Source of the DNA: a bacterium
GTDB taxonomy: Bacteria; UBA9089; UBA9088; JAGUXG01
DNA length: 13,299 nucleotides
Assembly (NCBI GenBank): GCA_030018505.1
Contig: JASEHO010000009.1
Location: 9,923-23,221 of the forward strand
Reading direction: 5' to 3'
In this document: positions 11,530 to 13,299 of the stretch, one piece after another
Numbering within the stretch: position 1 is the stretch's first letter
Layout of the letters: every line of letters begins with the position of its first letter
The notes under the pieces: model-generated
Told to the model about the DNA's origin: nothing
What the model saw: only the letters and a program-made list of their open reading frames with translations
The model's database searches: none
Program-made: the position numbers and the translations under genes

Positions 11530-13233
11530 ATGAAGATTCTCCTGATGGGTAACCCAAATGTGGGTAAAAGCTGTTTCTTTTCAAGGCTTACAGGCGTTCA
11601 TGTCATCTCCTCTAACTACCCCAACACAACTGTAGAGTTCACCAAAGGTGTTATGCGCCTTGGCCAAACTCTTGTTGAAATTATTGATGCACCGGGCACA
11701 TATACACTTCAACCAACATCAAAAGCAGAAGAGGTTGCTCTGGCTATGCTTGTGGATGCAGATGTGGTCATCAATATAGTTGACAGCACAAACCTTGAAA
11801 GAAGCCTTAATCTTACACTCCAACTGCTCAAAAGAGGGATTCCCTTAGTCATTGCCCTTAACCTATGGGATGAGGCAAGGCACACCGGCATAAAGATTGA
11901 TGTCCAAAAGCTCCAAAAGATTCTTGGGTCAGATTGCATTCCAACCTGCGCTATAACTGGCGAGGGGTTCAAGGAGCTTGTCTCAAAGATACCTTATGCA
12001 AAACAAGGAAAATATGAGTATGATGAAGAAGAAAGGTGGCATGAGGTGGGCAACATTGTCTCTCAAGCAGAAAGAATAACCCATAGACACCACACATTTT
12101 CTGAAAGGTTGGCAGATGCCTCTATCCATCCAATAACAGGGATACCTATAGCCTTTATCGTGCTTTATGTGGTATTCTCCTTGACAAGGTTCATCGGCGA
12201 AGGGCTAATGAAATATTTGACAGAGCCCTTCTTTGAAAGGTTATGGGCGCCCTTAATGTTAAAACTATCAAGTCTATTGGGTGGCGAAGGCATTTTGCAC
12301 AACATCCTGATTGGAAGGTTGGTGGAAAACAAGATAGACTTCAACGAATCATTCGGTCTCCTCACCACAGGTCTCTTCATTGAACTTTCTGCTATCTTAC
12401 CATATATCATCTCCTTTTATCTGGTCATCTCCATTTTAGAGGATTCAGGGTATCTACCAAGGTTGGCGATTGTTGTTGACAATATTATGCATAGATTGGG
12501 TCTGCATGGTATGGCCATAATTCCGATGATGTTAGGCTTTGGTTGTAATATACCCGGGATATTGGCCACGAGAATGATGGAGACAAAGAGGGAGAGATTT
12601 ATTGCTCTGACCTTAATGGCTATCTCTGTGCCTTGCATAGCAAAGAGTGCTATGATTATTGGATTATTAGGAAGATATGGACCTGAAGGATTAGGAGTGG
12701 TTTTTGGCACACTCTTCTTTTCCGCCATCATCTTAGGGCTTGCCTTAAATAGGTTTGTCAAGGGCGAATCTATGGAGATGTTCCTTGAGATACCTCCATA
12801 CAGAGCCCCTTTTCTTTTGGCTGTGGCTAAGAAGCTCTGGATAAAGATTATCTGGTTCTTCAAAGATGCTTTTCTTTTGGTATTGCTTGGAGTTGCTATA
12901 GCCAATATCCTTTGGACACTCGGAATAATCGAATTTATCAGCAAACCCTTTGTTCCTATAATATCTGGAGTTTTTGGCTTGCCTAAAGAGGCTGTGGCCG
13001 CACTTTTGGTTGGACTCTTACGAAAGGATGTCGCACTTGGAATGCTTGCGCCTCTGCACCTGACCCTTCCTCAGCTTATAACTGCCACAGTCGTCCTGTC
13101 TATGTATTTTCCCTGCTTAGCTACATTCAGTATTATAATGAAAGAGCTTGGCTTAAAAGATATGCTGAAGATTGTGGGGATAATGGCTATCTCTACCTTA
13201 GTGGTCGGAGGAATCTTAAACCTCTTTTTATAA
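11530..13233 (+). CDS. feoB: Ferrous iron transporter B, compact form
   Basis: A 567-residue inner-membrane Fe(II) transporter with an N-terminal GTPase domain. G1 is GNPNVGKS (7-14), the G2 Thr lies in NTTVEFTKG (32-40), G3 is DAPG (53-56), G4 is NLWD (111-114) and G5 is TCAITGEG (139-146). A short GDI-type helical linker follows, then membrane segments from about residue 205 to the end. Two gate motifs carry the conserved cysteines: GFGCNIPG (C339) and YFPCLATF (C529). The protein is shorter than E. coli FeoB (773 residues). It lacks a long C-terminal cytoplasmic tail and has a short linker, but no core element appears to be missing. It is probably expressed from its own promoter. A FeoC is not present in the window. 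Confidence 0.95.
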   Translation: MKILLMGNPNVGKSCFFSRLTGVHVISSNYPNTTVEFTKGVMRLGQTLVEIIDAPGTYTLQPTSKAEEVALAMLVDADVVINIVDSTNLERSLNLTLQLLKRGIPLVIALNLWDEARHTGIKIDVQKLQKILGSDCIPTCAITGEGFKELVSKIPYAKQGKYEYDEEERWHEVGNIVSQAERITHRHHTFSERLADASIHPITGIPIAFIVLYVVFSLTRFIGEGLMKYLTEPFFERLWAPLMLKLSSLLGGEGILHNILIGRLVENKIDFNESFGLLTTGLFIELSAILPYIISFYLVISILEDSGYLPRLAIVVDNIMHRLGLHGMAIIPMMLGFGCNIPGILATRMMETKRERFIALTLMAISVPCIAKSAMIIGLLGRYGPEGLGVVFGTLFFSAIILGLALNRFVKGESMEMFLEIPPYRAPFLLAVAKKLWIKIIWFFKDAFLLVLLGVAIANILWTLGIIEFISKPFVPIISGVFGLPKEAVAALLVGLLRKDVALGMLAPLHLTLPQLITATVVLSMYFPCLATFSIIMKELGLKDMLKIVGIMAISTLVVGGILNLFL

Positions 13234-13239
13234 CTATTT

Positions 13240-13284
13240 ACCTATTGACTAACGATAGGTTAAGTTGTATAATAACTAACCTAT
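13240..13284 (+). promoter_or_regulatory. Strong promoter with operator-like half-sites, gene beyond the window
   Basis: TTGACT (13245-13250), exactly 17 bases, then a perfect TATAAT (13268-13273). Three half-sites of the same word surround it: ACCTAT at 13240-13245, ATAGGT at 13255-13260 and ACCTAT at 13279-13284. The last two extend to an 8-base inverted repeat (ATAGGTTA/TAACCTAT) centred on the -10. This looks like a repressor-controlled promoter for a gene to the right. No start codon is visible before the window ends. Confidence 0.55.
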
Positions 13285-13299
13285 TTTAGATAAAATTAC

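Noticed and set aside
12417..12944. 175-codon minus-strand frame inside feoB
   Set aside because: It is an antisense shadow of the FeoB membrane segments. The composition is that of a complemented hydrophobic coding region and there is no promoter or ribosome site.

Overview
The window is a 13.3 kb stretch of bacterial chromosome from a diderm (Gram-negative-type) organism. lpxA (lipid A synthesis), an ExbD/TolR protein, a LysM-M23 lipoprotein and a large periplasmic-type TPR protein all imply an outer membrane. The DNA is A/T-rich, the housekeeping proteins are divergent, and the intergenic gaps are full of short inverted repeats. That fits an uncultivated phylum-level lineage, but I cannot place it further from sequence alone. 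There are no rRNA, tRNA or CRISPR loci.

Layout. 1-1010: a degraded accessory zone. It holds a 5' fragment of an Rrf2-type regulator gene and what looks like an integron gene cassette read on the minus strand: a clan AA aspartic-protease-like gene between a full attC-like site and a half site. 1011-1220 (minus): a small YgiT-like, antitoxin-type protein without its zinc cysteines. 1341-2243: a RluD-type pseudouridine synthase whose last codons lie in a small inverted-repeat element. 2444-6555: a likely operon of a PilT-like ATPase, a HAD phosphatase, lpxA and a TldE/PmbA-like protein. The 3' end of the HAD gene carries a frameshift and is followed by an exact 164-bp tandem duplication. 6655-7290: a LysM-M23 lipoprotein. 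7498-8052: ruvA. 8247-8645: an ExbD/TolR protein with no ExbB beside it. 8652-10877 (minus): a 741-aa protein of about 15 TPR-like units. 11153-13233: feoA and feoB for ferrous iron uptake. The window ends in a strong promoter with operator-like half-sites, facing a gene outside.

How the genes work together. Most of the window is ordinary core function: RNA modification, twitching-type ATPase, lipid A, protease, cell wall, recombination and iron uptake. Three points stand out. First, six genes have a sigma70-like -10 box only 5-11 bases before the ATG and no Shine-Dalgarno sequence, so leaderless or nearly leaderless transcripts look common here, while genes inside the operon and the cassette gene use Shine-Dalgarno sites. 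Second, the attC-like site with the stop codon of the protease-like gene inside the next core site points to an integron cassette far from any integrase in this window. Third, at least five different small inverted-repeat elements sit in the gaps, and one appears to have replaced the 3' end of the RluD-type gene. I did not find a convincing new multi-gene system.
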